From an uncultured Massilia sp. (lineage in GTDB: Bacteria > Pseudomonadota > Gammaproteobacteria > Burkholderiales > Burkholderiaceae), in the NCBI GenBank assembly GCA_946481275.1, contig CAMLMV010000011.1, forward strand, positions 62,001 through 126,000: 64,000 nt of DNA, written 5' to 3'. How positions within the stretch are numbered: the first letter of the stretch is position 1; the number at the start of each line of letters is the position of its first letter. Shown here piece by piece: positions 25,720 through 34,237 of the stretch. The notes under the pieces were generated by a model. The model saw only the letters and a list, made by a program, of their open reading frames with translations. It searched no databases and was not told the origin of the DNA. The translations under genes and the position numbers were made by a program.

Positions 25720-27537
25720 ATGCCACTGCCTAAACTCCCCACCAAGCCGGCCACCATCCTGCTGGCCAAGGATTACCCGAGGGCCGAACCGGGCAAGACG
25801 CCTGTGCGCGCAGCCGCGAAAGCGGAAAACGACCCCGTCGAAGACCTGATCAGCGGTCCGGCCGTACCCGCCCCCAAGGCGACGAAGCCGCGCAAGTCGA
25901 AGGCCGCCCTGCTGGCCGAGGCGCCCGCGCGCGAAGATACGCCTCCCGCTGCACCGGTCACGCCACCCATGCCTGCCCGCGGCGAAAAGCCCGCGAAACC
26001 GGGCAAGGCGAAGGCCGAAGGTGCCGGCGCCAAGCTGCGCGAGACCGACATGAACGAACCGCATCCGGCCAAGCACAAGCCGGTCGAGGTCAACGTCAAG
26101 TCGCAAGCGAGCCGCAAGGCCGACACGTCGGGCACCACGAAGGTGTTCGTGCTCGACACGAACGTGCTGATGCACGACCCGACCTCGCTGTTCCGCTTCG
26201 AGGAACACGACGTCTACCTGCCGATGATGACGCTGGAAGAACTCGACAACCACAAGAAAGGGATGTCGGAAGTCGCGCGCAACGCGCGCCAGGTCTCGCG
26301 CACGCTGGACGCACTGATCGCCAACGTCGACGACGACGCCATCGAATCCGGCATCCCGCTGGCCAAGCTGGGCAACAAGGATGCGAAGGGCCGCCTGCAC
26401 TTCCAGACGCGCCTGAACGGCGCCGCCCTGCCCGAGGGTCTGCCGTCCGGCAAGGCCGACAACCAGATCCTCGGTGTCGTGCGCGCGCTGGAAGCCGAGC
26501 AGCCGGGCCGCGCGATCGTGCTGGTGTCGAAGGACATCAACATGCGCATCAAGGCGCGCGCGCTGGGCCTGGCCGCCGAAGACTACTTCAACGACCACGT
26601 GCTGGAAGACACCGACCTGCTGTACTCGGGCATCGTCCAGCTGCCGGACGACTTCTGGACGAAGCACGGCAAGGGCGTGGAATCGTGGCAGGAGATCAAG
26701 GGCGGCTACTCGTCCACGTTCTACCGCATCACGGGTCCGCTGATCCCGACCCTGCTCGTCAACCAGTTCGTGTACCTGGAACCGAAGAACGGCGAGGCGC
26801 CGCTGTACGCCCAGGTCAAGCAGATCAACGGCAAGACGGCCGTGCTGCAGACCCTGCGCGACTATTCCAGCAACAAGAACAACGTGTGGGGCATCACGGC
26901 GCGCAACCGCGAGCAGAACTTCGCGCTGAACCTGCTCATGAATCCGGAAGTCGACTTCGTCTCGCTGCTCGGCCAGGCCGGCACCGGTAAAACGCTGCTG
27001 GCGCTGGCGGCGGGCCTGGCGCAGGTGCTGGAAACGAAGGTCTACAACGAGATCATCGTCACCCGCGTGACCGTGCCCGTCGGCGAAGACATCGGCTTCC
27101 TGCCCGGCACGGAGGAAGAAAAGATGTCGCCGTGGATGGGCGCCTTCGACGACAACCTGGAAGTGCTCATGAAGGGCGACGGCGACGCGGGCGACTGGGG
27201 CCGCGCGGCGACGCAGGACCTGATCCGTTCGCGCATCAAGATCAAGTCGCTCAACTTCATGCGCGGCCGCACGTTCGTGAACAAATTCCTCATCATCGAC
27301 GAGGCGCAGAACCTGACGCCGAAGCAGATGAAGACGCTGGTCACGCGCGCCGGTCCGGGCACGAAGATCCTCTGCCTCGGCAACATCGCGCAGATCGACA
27401 CGCCTTACCTCACCGAGGGCTCGAGCGGCCTGACGTACGTGGTCGACCGCTTCAAGGGCTGGGGTCACGGCGGCCACGTGACCCTGGCGCGCGGCGAGCG
27501 TTCGCGCCTGGCGGATCACGCGAGCGACGTGTTGTAA
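25720..27537 (+). CDS. PhoH2-type protein: PIN domain fused to PhoH ATPase
   Basis: A 605-residue protein with an N-terminal Ala/Pro/Lys-rich low-complexity region (to about 130), a PIN RNase domain beginning VFVLDTNVLMHDPTSL and including EELDNHKKG and SKDINMRIKARALG, and a C-terminal PhoH P-loop ATPase with Walker A GQAGTGKTLLAL and Walker B LIIDEAQNLTP. Actinobacterial PhoH2 is an RNA helicase/RNase; this role here is inference. The ATG at 25720 is chosen over one at 25672 that adds an unrelated hydrophobic stretch. A bidirectional terminator follows. Confidence 0.88.
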   Translation: MPLPKLPTKPATILLAKDYPRAEPGKTPVRAAAKAENDPVEDLISGPAVPAPKATKPRKSKAALLAEAPAREDTPPAAPVTPPMPARGEKPAKPGKAKAEGAGAKLRETDMNEPHPAKHKPVEVNVKSQASRKADTSGTTKVFVLDTNVLMHDPTSLFRFEEHDVYLPMMTLEELDNHKKGMSEVARNARQVSRTLDALIANVDDDAIESGIPLAKLGNKDAKGRLHFQTRLNGAALPEGLPSGKADNQILGVVRALEAEQPGRAIVLVSKDINMRIKARALGLAAEDYFNDHVLEDTDLLYSGIVQLPDDFWTKHGKGVESWQEIKGGYSSTFYRITGPLIPTLLVNQFVYLEPKNGEAPLYAQVKQINGKTAVLQTLRDYSSNKNNVWGITARNREQNFALNLLMNPEVDFVSLLGQAGTGKTLLALAAGLAQVLETKVYNEIIVTRVTVPVGEDIGFLPGTEEEKMSPWMGAFDDNLEVLMKGDGDAGDWGRAATQDLIRSRIKIKSLNFMRGRTFVNKFLIIDEAQNLTPKQMKTLVTRAGPGTKILCLGNIAQIDTPYLTEGSSGLTYVVDRFKGWGHGGHVTLARGERSRLADHASDVL

Positions 27538-27554
27538 CGGTCGGCTGACGCCAA

Positions 27555-27586
27555 CAAAAAAGCCTGTGCATGCACAGGCTTTTTTT
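27555..27586. terminator. Bidirectional terminator between phoH and the FecR-domain gene
   Basis: GCCTGTGCATGCACAGGC is a perfect 18-bp palindrome flanked by six A on one side and seven T on the other. It should stop transcripts arriving from both converging units. Confidence 0.9.
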
Positions 27587-27600
27587 ATGCGCCGCTCCGG

Positions 27601-28386
27601 TCAGCGTACGATGCAATCCACCGTATTCTGCAGCGCCGCCGGCCCCTGCGACGCGAGCGGTCCGCCGCTGCTGCCGTTGAACATCGGGGGCGGTGCGAAT
27701 TTCAGGCCCGGGTTCTGCGGCAGCACGATCGGCGGCTGCTTCATGTCGGGCACGAAGCCGAACTGCCCGGCCGGGAAGTTTTGCGCACCACCGGTGTTCG
27801 TCACGACGATCATCCCGTCGAGCACGGCCACGTGCAGGCCGGGTGCCAGGCCGGGGACGAGACCGGGATTGACCGGTGCCGCCGGCGCCGACTTCGCCGC
27901 CGCCGCGCCGTCGACCCACTGCGCGATAAACGTCGTGCCGCGGATGCCGATCGTGGCCGCCGGCGTCTTGAGCTGGAACTTCTCCTTGTTGCGCTTGCCC
28001 AGCAGGCCCGTGATCGAGCGCAGGCCGCCCTTCACGAGGCTGAACACGGCGCTGTCGCCGTCCGGCTTGTCGGCGTCGTAGGCGAAGTCGTCGATCTTGA
28101 AGGTCGTGCCGGGACGCAGCGTGATCTCGCTGTTGTCGATGAAGCGGATCTGCGCGTACGTGTTCTTCTCGGCCACGAGCGTGTCGCCGCTTTCCACCTG
28201 GGACTTCGCGGCCAGTACCTTCACGGTGCCGTCGGCCTTGCGGTCCATGAGCGGCCCGCTCAGGTGCTCCACGATGCCCACGACCTGCCCCGCCCAGGCC
28301 GCGCTTGCGCCGAACAGCAGCACGGCGCAGAGGAGTGTCCGGGCCAGCGCCTCAATTGCAGTACATTTTGGTCGCAGGTTTTTCAT
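27601..28386 (-). CDS. FecR-domain secreted protein in two-partner secretion operon
   Basis: A 261-residue exported protein with a signal peptide cut near AAWA (residue 32). The FecR/iron-transport-regulator-like beta domain spans about 45-165: SQVESGDTLVAEKNTYAQIR, ITLRPGTTFKIDDF, and ATIGIRGTTFIAQWVDG are typical. A Pro/Ala-rich tail follows, with a single cysteine near the end (VDCIVR). The start lies inside the last 35 bases of tpsA in another frame, with GGAG seven bases upstream, so translation is probably coupled. Such proteins often accompany large surface proteins, but its role here is unknown. Confidence 0.82.
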   Translation of the reverse strand: MKNLRPKCTAIEALARTLLCAVLLFGASAAWAGQVVGIVEHLSGPLMDRKADGTVKVLAAKSQVESGDTLVAEKNTYAQIRFIDNSEITLRPGTTFKIDDFAYDADKPDGDSAVFSLVKGGLRSITGLLGKRNKEKFQLKTPAATIGIRGTTFIAQWVDGAAAAKSAPAAPVNPGLVPGLAPGLHVAVLDGMIVVTNTGGAQNFPAGQFGFVPDMKQPPIVLPQNPGLKFAPPPMFNGSSGGPLASQGPAALQNTVDCIVR

Positions 28387-31300
28387 TCTTGACTCCAGTT
28401 TGTTCCGCTTGCGCGAGGCCCGTCAGGCGTTCTCCCGGCTTGACGGCCGATGCGTCTTTGTCGCTCTTGTCGGCGCTGCTGCCCGTGACGGCGGGCGCCG
28501 ACGTGTTGATGAGTTGGACCACCGTCTGCACCGCCTGGGCCACCGGCTTACCCTGCGCGTTCTGGCCGGTGCCGCTGCTGCCGCCCAACACGACGCAGAG
28601 GGCGTCGCCCGGATGCGTGCTGCAGAACGACGCCGTCGGCAGCACGGCTTCGCAGCCCGCCGTGGAAGGCGCCGCCGCGCACACCGCGAGGCTCGGCAGC
28701 CGCACGTCGCAGCCCTGCAGGCTCGGGCTGCCGATGCACTGGGCCAGCGTGGGCAGCACGACGTCGCAGCCGGGCAGCTTGCTGTTGCCCTGGCATTGCG
28801 TCAGCGTGGGCAGGATGCCGCTGCAGCTCGCGTCATGCGGGTTCGCGAGGCAGGCCTGGAAGCCCAGCGCCAGCACCTGCGTGCAACCTTCCAGCGACGG
28901 CGTCAGCTTGCACACGTCCAGCTTCGGCAGGACGTCGCCGCAGCCGGCGCCGGACGGGTTCGCGAGGCACGCGTCGAACCGGGCGCGCGCCAGCACGGCC
29001 GCGCAGCCGTAGGCGCTGCCGTCCGCGCGGCACTGGTCCAGCGGCGGCAAGGTCGTCGTGCAGCCCGGCGCTTTCGGGTCGGCGATACAGGCGGTGACCG
29101 CGTCGTGTTGCTTGATGACGACCGAGCAGCCATAGGTCGCCGGTGCCGTCCTGCAGACGTCGTAGACGGGCAAGGTGGCCGCGCAGCCCGGTGCTTTCGG
29201 GTCGGCCATGCACGCCGTGATCGCGTCGTGTTCCTTGATGATGGGACCGCAGCCAGGCGCGGTGGGTTGGGCCGAGCACGTCTCGTACGTCGGCATGATC
29301 TCGCCGCAACGCGGGCCGGACGGATTGACCGTACAGGCCTGCACGGCGGCCGCCAGCACGGGGCCGCAACCGGCCGTCGTGCGGTTGGCGAGGCAGGCGT
29401 CGAGCGTCGGCGTCGTGGCCGGCGGCGGCGTCCCGGTGTCGGTGCCGGTGGTGCTGACCTGCAGCTTGTCCGGGCTGGACACGCTGATGCTGTCGGCCGC
29501 GATCTGCGTGGAACCGCCCGTGACGCTGACGTTGCCGCTGACCGACATCACGCGGGCGCTGGACGAGATCGTGACGGCGCCGCCATTGTCGGCCAGCAGG
29601 CGCACGTTGCCGCTCGTCGTCGCCACGCGGCCGTGGATGGTCAGCGGGCTGTGCGTCGTGAGGCTGATGTCGCCGCTGTTGGTGCGCACTTCACCGGCGC
29701 CGTCGGTCACGTCGAACGCGGGCACGGTCATGCCGCCCACGCTGTCGATGACGATCGCGCCCCCATTGCCGTCGCCGTCCTGCACGGCCCGGCGCAGCAG
29801 CAACGGCCCGTTATTGGCGATGTTGATGGGCAGGCTGCCCGTGCCCTGGTTGGATGCCATCAGCATGCCGGTGCGGGTCTTGAGCGGGGTCGTCGTCGTG
29901 CCGATGCCGGCGCTGGACGCCAGGGTCAGCACGCCGGCCTGCAGCAGGCCGCTGCCGGCGATGCCCGCCGCGTCCAGGGTGGCGTCGGTGCCGCCGGCGA
30001 TGCCTGCGTCGAGCACCAGGAGGCCGCCGCTGATGAATCGCAGGCTGGCGTTGGGTGCGGTGATGCCGCTCATGCCATCGACGGTGCCGATCCGCAGGCC
30101 GCCCTGGTTCACGACGTGGAACAGGTTGCCGCTGGCGCTGCCGGACAGCGTGCCAATCTCGTTGGCGCCCGTGAACACGACCTGGCCGCCGCGCAGCGCC
30201 ACGTTGGCCGACCTGACGCTGCCCGCATCGCGTTCGTAGATGCCGAGGTTCGACATGAGCGCCAGCGTGCCGGTCGCGCCCAGCGGCGCCTTGATCGCCA
30301 GCTCGCCGTTGCCCGCATCCAGCGTCAGCTTCGCGCCCGCGAAACTCGCGGCGCCGTCGACGTCGATGCCGCCCCAGCCGCCCGCCAGTCCGCCGATCGT
30401 GAGATCGTTCGTCTGCACGTTGGACAGCGCGGCCTGCGAGATGGCGAAGCCGTCGCCGGTGCCGCCGATCGACATGTGCGTGTCCGCGCTGTTGGGTTGC
30501 AGCTTGACCTTGTCGGCGGCCACGATCGCGCCGATGGCCAGGCGGTCGCCCTGCAGCAGCACGGATTTCGCTGCCTTCACGCTGCCCGCGACGTCGATCA
30601 GGCCGCCGTTCGCATACTGGCTCGCGATGAAGCGGCTGCCCGCGTTCGCGGACAGGTCGACCGGCGCGCCGATGCGGATGGTGCCCGCGTTTTCCAGCAC
30701 GACGTTGGTCGCCGCGGAGAGTGCGCTGTCGACGGACACGGTGCCCGTGTGGGCGCTGTTGCCCACGTTGATCTCGAAGAGGCTGCCGCTCAGGCGCTGC
30801 AGGGAAGCGGCGTCCAGCGCCAACCCGCCCGTGCTGCCCGTCCCCGTCCCGATGCTGATGGCGCGGCCCGGATCGGCCGACGTCAGGGTCAGGATCGGCA
30901 ACTGGCCGCTGCCCGCGATGTTCCCCGCCAGCGTGATCTCGTTGGCACTGACGTCGATGTAGTTCCCGGTTGTCAGCGTCCCGTTGGCGCCCAGCGTGAA
31001 CGCGTTCTGCGCGCGGAAATCGAGGTCGCCGCCCGCGCTCACCTGCGCGTTGATGCGGATGTCGTTGCCCGCCTGTGCGCGCACGCTGCCGGCCGCGTTC
31101 AGCGCGTCCGTGACCGTGAGGTCGTGCTGTGCCTGCAGGACGACGTCCGTGCCGGCCGCCGTCAGCGTGGCCGGTGCCACGCGCGTGACGCCCGTCGCGA
31201 CGCCGCCGGACGGCGTCTTGACGTCGTTCGCGTTCGCCGTGCCGCCCGTCACGACCTCGATGTCGTACGGGTCGAGCAGCCACGTGCCGTTTTTACCTTT

Positions 31301-32464
31301 GCTGCCGGATGCATCGACCGCGATGCCGTCCACGTCGAGCGCATGGCCCGACGTCTCGACCTTGCCGCCGGCCACGCTGCCGCGCGCGGAGACGACGCCG
31401 TGCGCCGCCGTCGCGCCGTCGGACCACAGCACGACCTTGCCGCCGTTGCCGGCGCTGCCGTCGGCGCGGATCACGGCGCCGTTCGCTACCGTGGTGTTCT
31501 GCGCGCGCATGACACTGCCGCCGCCCTGCCAGTCACCGCCGACGAGCACCGTGCCGCCATTGCGGCCGCTCGCATCCACGCCGGCACCCGCGGCGATATT
31601 CACCTGCTCACCCAGCACCTGCACGGTGCCGCCGTCCGCACCCGCGCTGCCGGCAGCGCGCGTGACGCTGCCCGCGTCCAGCGCGATCGCGCGGCTCGCT
31701 TTCAGGACGACGCGGCCGTTCGCGCCCATGACGGCGCTGTCCGCGTTGACGACGCCGCGCTGGTTCACCAGGGCGCCGTAGATGCCGATGCGGCCGCCCT
31801 GCGCGATCACCTGGCCCAGGTTGACGGCCTGTCCCGCCGGGGCCGAGAGCTCCACGCGCAGGTCCGGATCGTTCGAGTCCACCAGCTGCACGCTGTGCCC
31901 CGCCGCGAGGATCACGTCGCCGTTCGGCGCCGTGACGATGCCCGTGTTCTCGACGTGCGGCGCGACCAGGAAGACCTGGCCGCCGGACGGCGTCGCGATC
32001 GTGCCTTCGTTGCGCACCGTGCCCGCGACGGCACCCGCCTGGAAGCGCTTGCGGCCCGCCTGGAAGTCGGCGTCGCTGATGTTCAGGGTGGAGGCCACGA
32101 GACCGTTCACGTCCACGCGCGCGCCCTGGCCGAACAGGATCCCGTTCGGGTTGATCAGGAAGACCTTGCCGTTCGATTGCAGCGCGCCGAGGATCTTCGT
32201 CGGGTCCTGGCCCAGCACGCGGTTCAGCACCGCGCTGTCCGCGCTCTGCTGGATGAAGCGCGTGACCTCGCCGGCACCGACGTTGAAGCTCTGCCAGTTG
32301 ATGATCGCGCCGGGCGTGTTCGTGATCGAGAACACGTTGCCCTGCTGGTTGAACGTGGCCTGGCCGGCAACGACCTGCGGCAGCGTGGGCGCGGCGACAC
32401 CAGACCCGCTGTAGCATGCCGCGAGCAGGAGTGCACCGAACCGTCTTTTGATGGATGAAGTCAT
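28352..32464 (-). CDS. Filamentous-haemagglutinin-type exoprotein (TpsA) with Cys-rich C-terminal repeats
   Basis: A 1370-residue two-partner secretion substrate. A signal peptide ends near GSGVAA (residue 25). The TPS secretion domain (about 30-270) contains GAIINWQSFNVGAGE, FLINPNGILFGQGARVDVNG and VAPHVENTGIVTAPNG, typical of FhaB/HMW proteins. A long beta-helical region rich in G, A, V and N runs to about 1020. Residues 1024-1290 are 14 C-x8-C units (see the repeat entry), followed by an 80-residue charged tail ending KMYCN. The ATG at 32464 has GAGGA seven bases upstream and is ten bases after tpsB. Most TpsA proteins contain few cysteines, so this tail is unusual. Adhesion is a reasonable but unproven role. 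Confidence 0.9.
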   Translation of the reverse strand: MTSSIKRRFGALLLAACYSGSGVAAPTLPQVVAGQATFNQQGNVFSITNTPGAIINWQSFNVGAGEVTRFIQQSADSAVLNRVLGQDPTKILGALQSNGKVFLINPNGILFGQGARVDVNGLVASTLNISDADFQAGRKRFQAGAVAGTVRNEGTIATPSGGQVFLVAPHVENTGIVTAPNGDVILAAGHSVQLVDSNDPDLRVELSAPAGQAVNLGQVIAQGGRIGIYGALVNQRGVVNADSAVMGANGRVVLKASRAIALDAGSVTRAAGSAGADGGTVQVLGEQVNIAAGAGVDASGRNGGTVLVGGDWQGGGSVMRAQNTTVANGAVIRADGSAGNGGKVVLWSDGATAAHGVVSARGSVAGGKVETSGHALDVDGIAVDASGSKGKNGTWLLDPYDIEVVTGGTANANDVKTPSGGVATGVTRVAPATLTAAGTDVVLQAQHDLTVTDALNAAGSVRAQAGNDIRINAQVSAGGDLDFRAQNAFTLGANGTLTTGNYIDVSANEITLAGNIAGSGQLPILTLTSADPGRAISIGTGTGSTGGLALDAASLQRLSGSLFEINVGNSAHTGTVSVDSALSAATNVVLENAGTIRIGAPVDLSANAGSRFIASQYANGGLIDVAGSVKAAKSVLLQGDRLAIGAIVAADKVKLQPNSADTHMSIGGTGDGFAISQAALSNVQTNDLTIGGLAGGWGGIDVDGAASFAGAKLTLDAGNGELAIKAPLGATGTLALMSNLGIYERDAGSVRSANVALRGGQVVFTGANEIGTLSGSASGNLFHVVNQGGLRIGTVDGMSGITAPNASLRFISGGLLVLDAGIAGGTDATLDAAGIAGSGLLQAGVLTLASSAGIGTTTTPLKTRTGMLMASNQGTGSLPINIANNGPLLLRRAVQDGDGNGGAIVIDSVGGMTVPAFDVTDGAGEVRTNSGDISLTTHSPLTIHGRVATTSGNVRLLADNGGAVTISSSARVMSVSGNVSVTGGSTQIAADSISVSSPDKLQVSTTGTDTGTPPPATTPTLDACLANRTTAGCGPVLAAAVQACTVNPSGPRCGEIMPTYETCSAQPTAPGCGPIIKEHDAITACMADPKAPGCAATLPVYDVCRTAPATYGCSVVIKQHDAVTACIADPKAPGCTTTLPPLDQCRADGSAYGCAAVLARARFDACLANPSGAGCGDVLPKLDVCKLTPSLEGCTQVLALGFQACLANPHDASCSGILPTLTQCQGNSKLPGCDVVLPTLAQCIGSPSLQGCDVRLPSLAVCAAAPSTAGCEAVLPTASFCSTHPGDALCVVLGGSSGTGQNAQGKPVAQAVQTVVQLINTSAPAVTGSSADKSDKDASAVKPGERLTGLAQAEQTGVKNEKPATKMYCN
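28595..29395 (-). repeat. 14 tandem C-x8-C protein repeats in TpsA C-terminus
   Basis: Residues 1024-1290 of the exoprotein hold 28 cysteines as 14 pairs, each exactly C-x8-C. Inner segments include LANRTTAG, SAQPTAPG, MADPKAPG, IADPKAPG, LANPSGAG and IGSPSLQG, so the common form is C-xx(N/D/S)P-xxxG-C. Linkers are 9-12 residues, often with a central LP (ATLPVYDV, DVVLPTLAQ). The units differ from each other, so this is an old repeat and not a recent DNA expansion. Confidence 0.9.
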
Positions 32465-32474
32465 GGATGGATCC

Positions 32475-34049
32475 TCAATACGCCAGCGCCACGCGCACGT
32501 GGAGCTTGTTCCTGCTGGTAGCCGCCACCTGGCCGACGTGCAGGCCGTGGCCGTAGTCGAGCTGCACGCTGGCCGCGCCGCCCGCCGAGACGCGCAGGCC
32601 GAGGCCCGTGCTGGAGATCGCGGTGCGGTGCAGTTCGGCCGGCAGCGCACGATTGCGCTCGCCCCACGCCGTGTCGTAGAAGCCGAGCAGGCGGCATTGC
32701 CAGCCCGCGCGGCCGCACAGGTCCGGCGTGTACAGTTCGATGTTGGAGACGATGCCCGTGTCCGTCGCGAGATCGCGCTCGCCGAAGCCGCGCACGGTCG
32801 TCGCGCCGCCGGCGCCGAACTGCTCGCCCGGCACCAGCGCGTCGTGCGTCCACTGGCCGTTCAGCAGCACGCGCGTCTGCCAGTCGCCTGCCACGATGTT
32901 GGTGAACGCGGCCGCGAAGCGCACCATGCGGTAGCCGGCCCTGGCGCCGCTGCGCACGGCCGCGAAATCGTCCGCGCTGCCGCGCGCGCCGCCCGGCACG
33001 TTCTGCAGCAGTGCGATCGAGAAGTCGGTCTGGCCGTCGGCAGCGGTATGGCTGCCGGCCCACGCGATGCTCAGCGGGCGCACGGTGACGTCGTTGCCGA
33101 AGTTCTGCGTGCCGAAGACGACGTTGTTGCGGTAGGCCTTGACGTCGAACCCGGCCACGATGCGGCTCTCCAGGTTGCCGCGCTTCGGCAAAACATGGTT
33201 GTAGCGGCCGCCGTAGACCGTGCCCTTGCCGCTCACGGCGAGGTCGAACAGGCCGGCGCTGACGGCGCCCGAATCGACGTCCGAATAGCTCGCGAACAGG
33301 TCGATGGAATCGCCCAGCGCGTACAGCGGCACGTGATACCCGGCGGCCCACACGGCCACGCGGTCCGGGCGCTCGGCCGTCGTGGTGTACTGCAAGGTGC
33401 CTACGTGGTCGCGGCCCCACAGGTTCGCGTGCTGCAGCAGCACGCCCGCGTGGGTCTTGCCGGTGGACTCCGTGCCCGTGTTGTCGGCGTTGAACATCAC
33501 CTTCCACGGGCGCTCGTCCGCGACTTCCACCCTGGCGTCGACCGCGTCCTCGCCATTCGCATCGGCACCGGCGAGGCTCAGCTTGACCTTCTTCGCCGGA
33601 TTCTCGTTGACGAGCCTGAGGTTGCGCGACACGTCCGCCAGGTTGGGCGTCGCGCCCGGGACGAGCGTGGGCAGGCTGGCGCGCACGTTCGCATCAAGGA
33701 ACCAGCGGTTGCCCGTCACCTCGACCTGGCGCACGGTCGTCTGCACCACGCGCAGGCGCACGACGCCGCCATTGAGTTCCTGTTCGGGCAACTGGACGGT
33801 GACGACGTTCCAGCCGCGCGCGTGGTACAGCGCCTCGAGCGCTTCCAGCGCGCGCTGGACGTCGCCGAAATCGCGGCCCGCGCCCGTGTACGGCGCCACC
33901 GCGGCCTGCACGTCGGCAGCGGGCAGCAGGGTATTGCCGCTCACGTCGAAGCGGCTGATCTCGAACCGGATCGCATCGTCGGCCCAGGCGGCGCCGACGG
34001 CGGCAGCCAGCACCGAGCCCGCGACCAGGCGTGCCAAGCGTAGTTTCAT
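32475..34049 (-). CDS. TpsB outer-membrane transporter (ShlB/FhaC/HecB family)
   Basis: Outer-membrane pore that exports the TpsA protein encoded downstream. The product is about 524 residues from the ATG at 34049, which gives a clean signal peptide ending AAWA. POTRA domains occupy about 30-190 (FDVSGNTLLPAADVQAAV, VVQTTVRQVEVTGNRWF), followed by a beta-barrel with the FhaC-type motif TTVRGFGERD and a C-terminal strand ending HVRVALAY. Longer in-frame starts exist up to 34136, and none has a clear ribosome-binding site. It is separated from tpsA by ten bases. Confidence 0.9.
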   Translation of the reverse strand: MKLRLARLVAGSVLAAAVGAAWADDAIRFEISRFDVSGNTLLPAADVQAAVAPYTGAGRDFGDVQRALEALEALYHARGWNVVTVQLPEQELNGGVVRLRVVQTTVRQVEVTGNRWFLDANVRASLPTLVPGATPNLADVSRNLRLVNENPAKKVKLSLAGADANGEDAVDARVEVADERPWKVMFNADNTGTESTGKTHAGVLLQHANLWGRDHVGTLQYTTTAERPDRVAVWAAGYHVPLYALGDSIDLFASYSDVDSGAVSAGLFDLAVSGKGTVYGGRYNHVLPKRGNLESRIVAGFDVKAYRNNVVFGTQNFGNDVTVRPLSIAWAGSHTAADGQTDFSIALLQNVPGGARGSADDFAAVRSGARAGYRMVRFAAAFTNIVAGDWQTRVLLNGQWTHDALVPGEQFGAGGATTVRGFGERDLATDTGIVSNIELYTPDLCGRAGWQCRLLGFYDTAWGERNRALPAELHRTAISSTGLGLRVSAGGAASVQLDYGHGLHVGQVAATSRNKLHVRVALAY

Positions 34050-34189
34050 GTTGTGGATGACCATGTCGTTATTGTTCTGGCCCATGCATCCCCGGGCCTG
34101 CGGCAATGCCGCCGAAAGGAAAATCTCGTTTGTCACGAGTGTAAAGAGGTTTTCCTTGCCTGAGAGAAAAATTATTGAAAATCAGAACT

Positions 34190-34211
34190 CTCCCCCTCGG
34201 GATGGGGGGAA
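34190..34211 (-). terminator. Possible terminator after cyclase gene
   Basis: TCCCCC-type arms pair with GGGGGA across a short loop, and a T-rich stretch follows on the minus strand. It lies just after the cyclase stop and before tpsB. The remainder of 34050-34237 is AT-rich and probably contains the tps promoter, but no confident -35/-10 pair was found. Confidence 0.4.
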
Positions 34212-34237
34212 TACCGGACACCAGCGTTGCGCCGGCG

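Noticed and set aside
28097..32458. Open frame of 1453 codons on the + strand opposite tpsA
   Set aside because: Its protein is low-complexity and Arg/Ala/His-rich, as expected from the shadow of a high-GC gene. The minus-strand frame has a signal peptide, TPS domain and start site.
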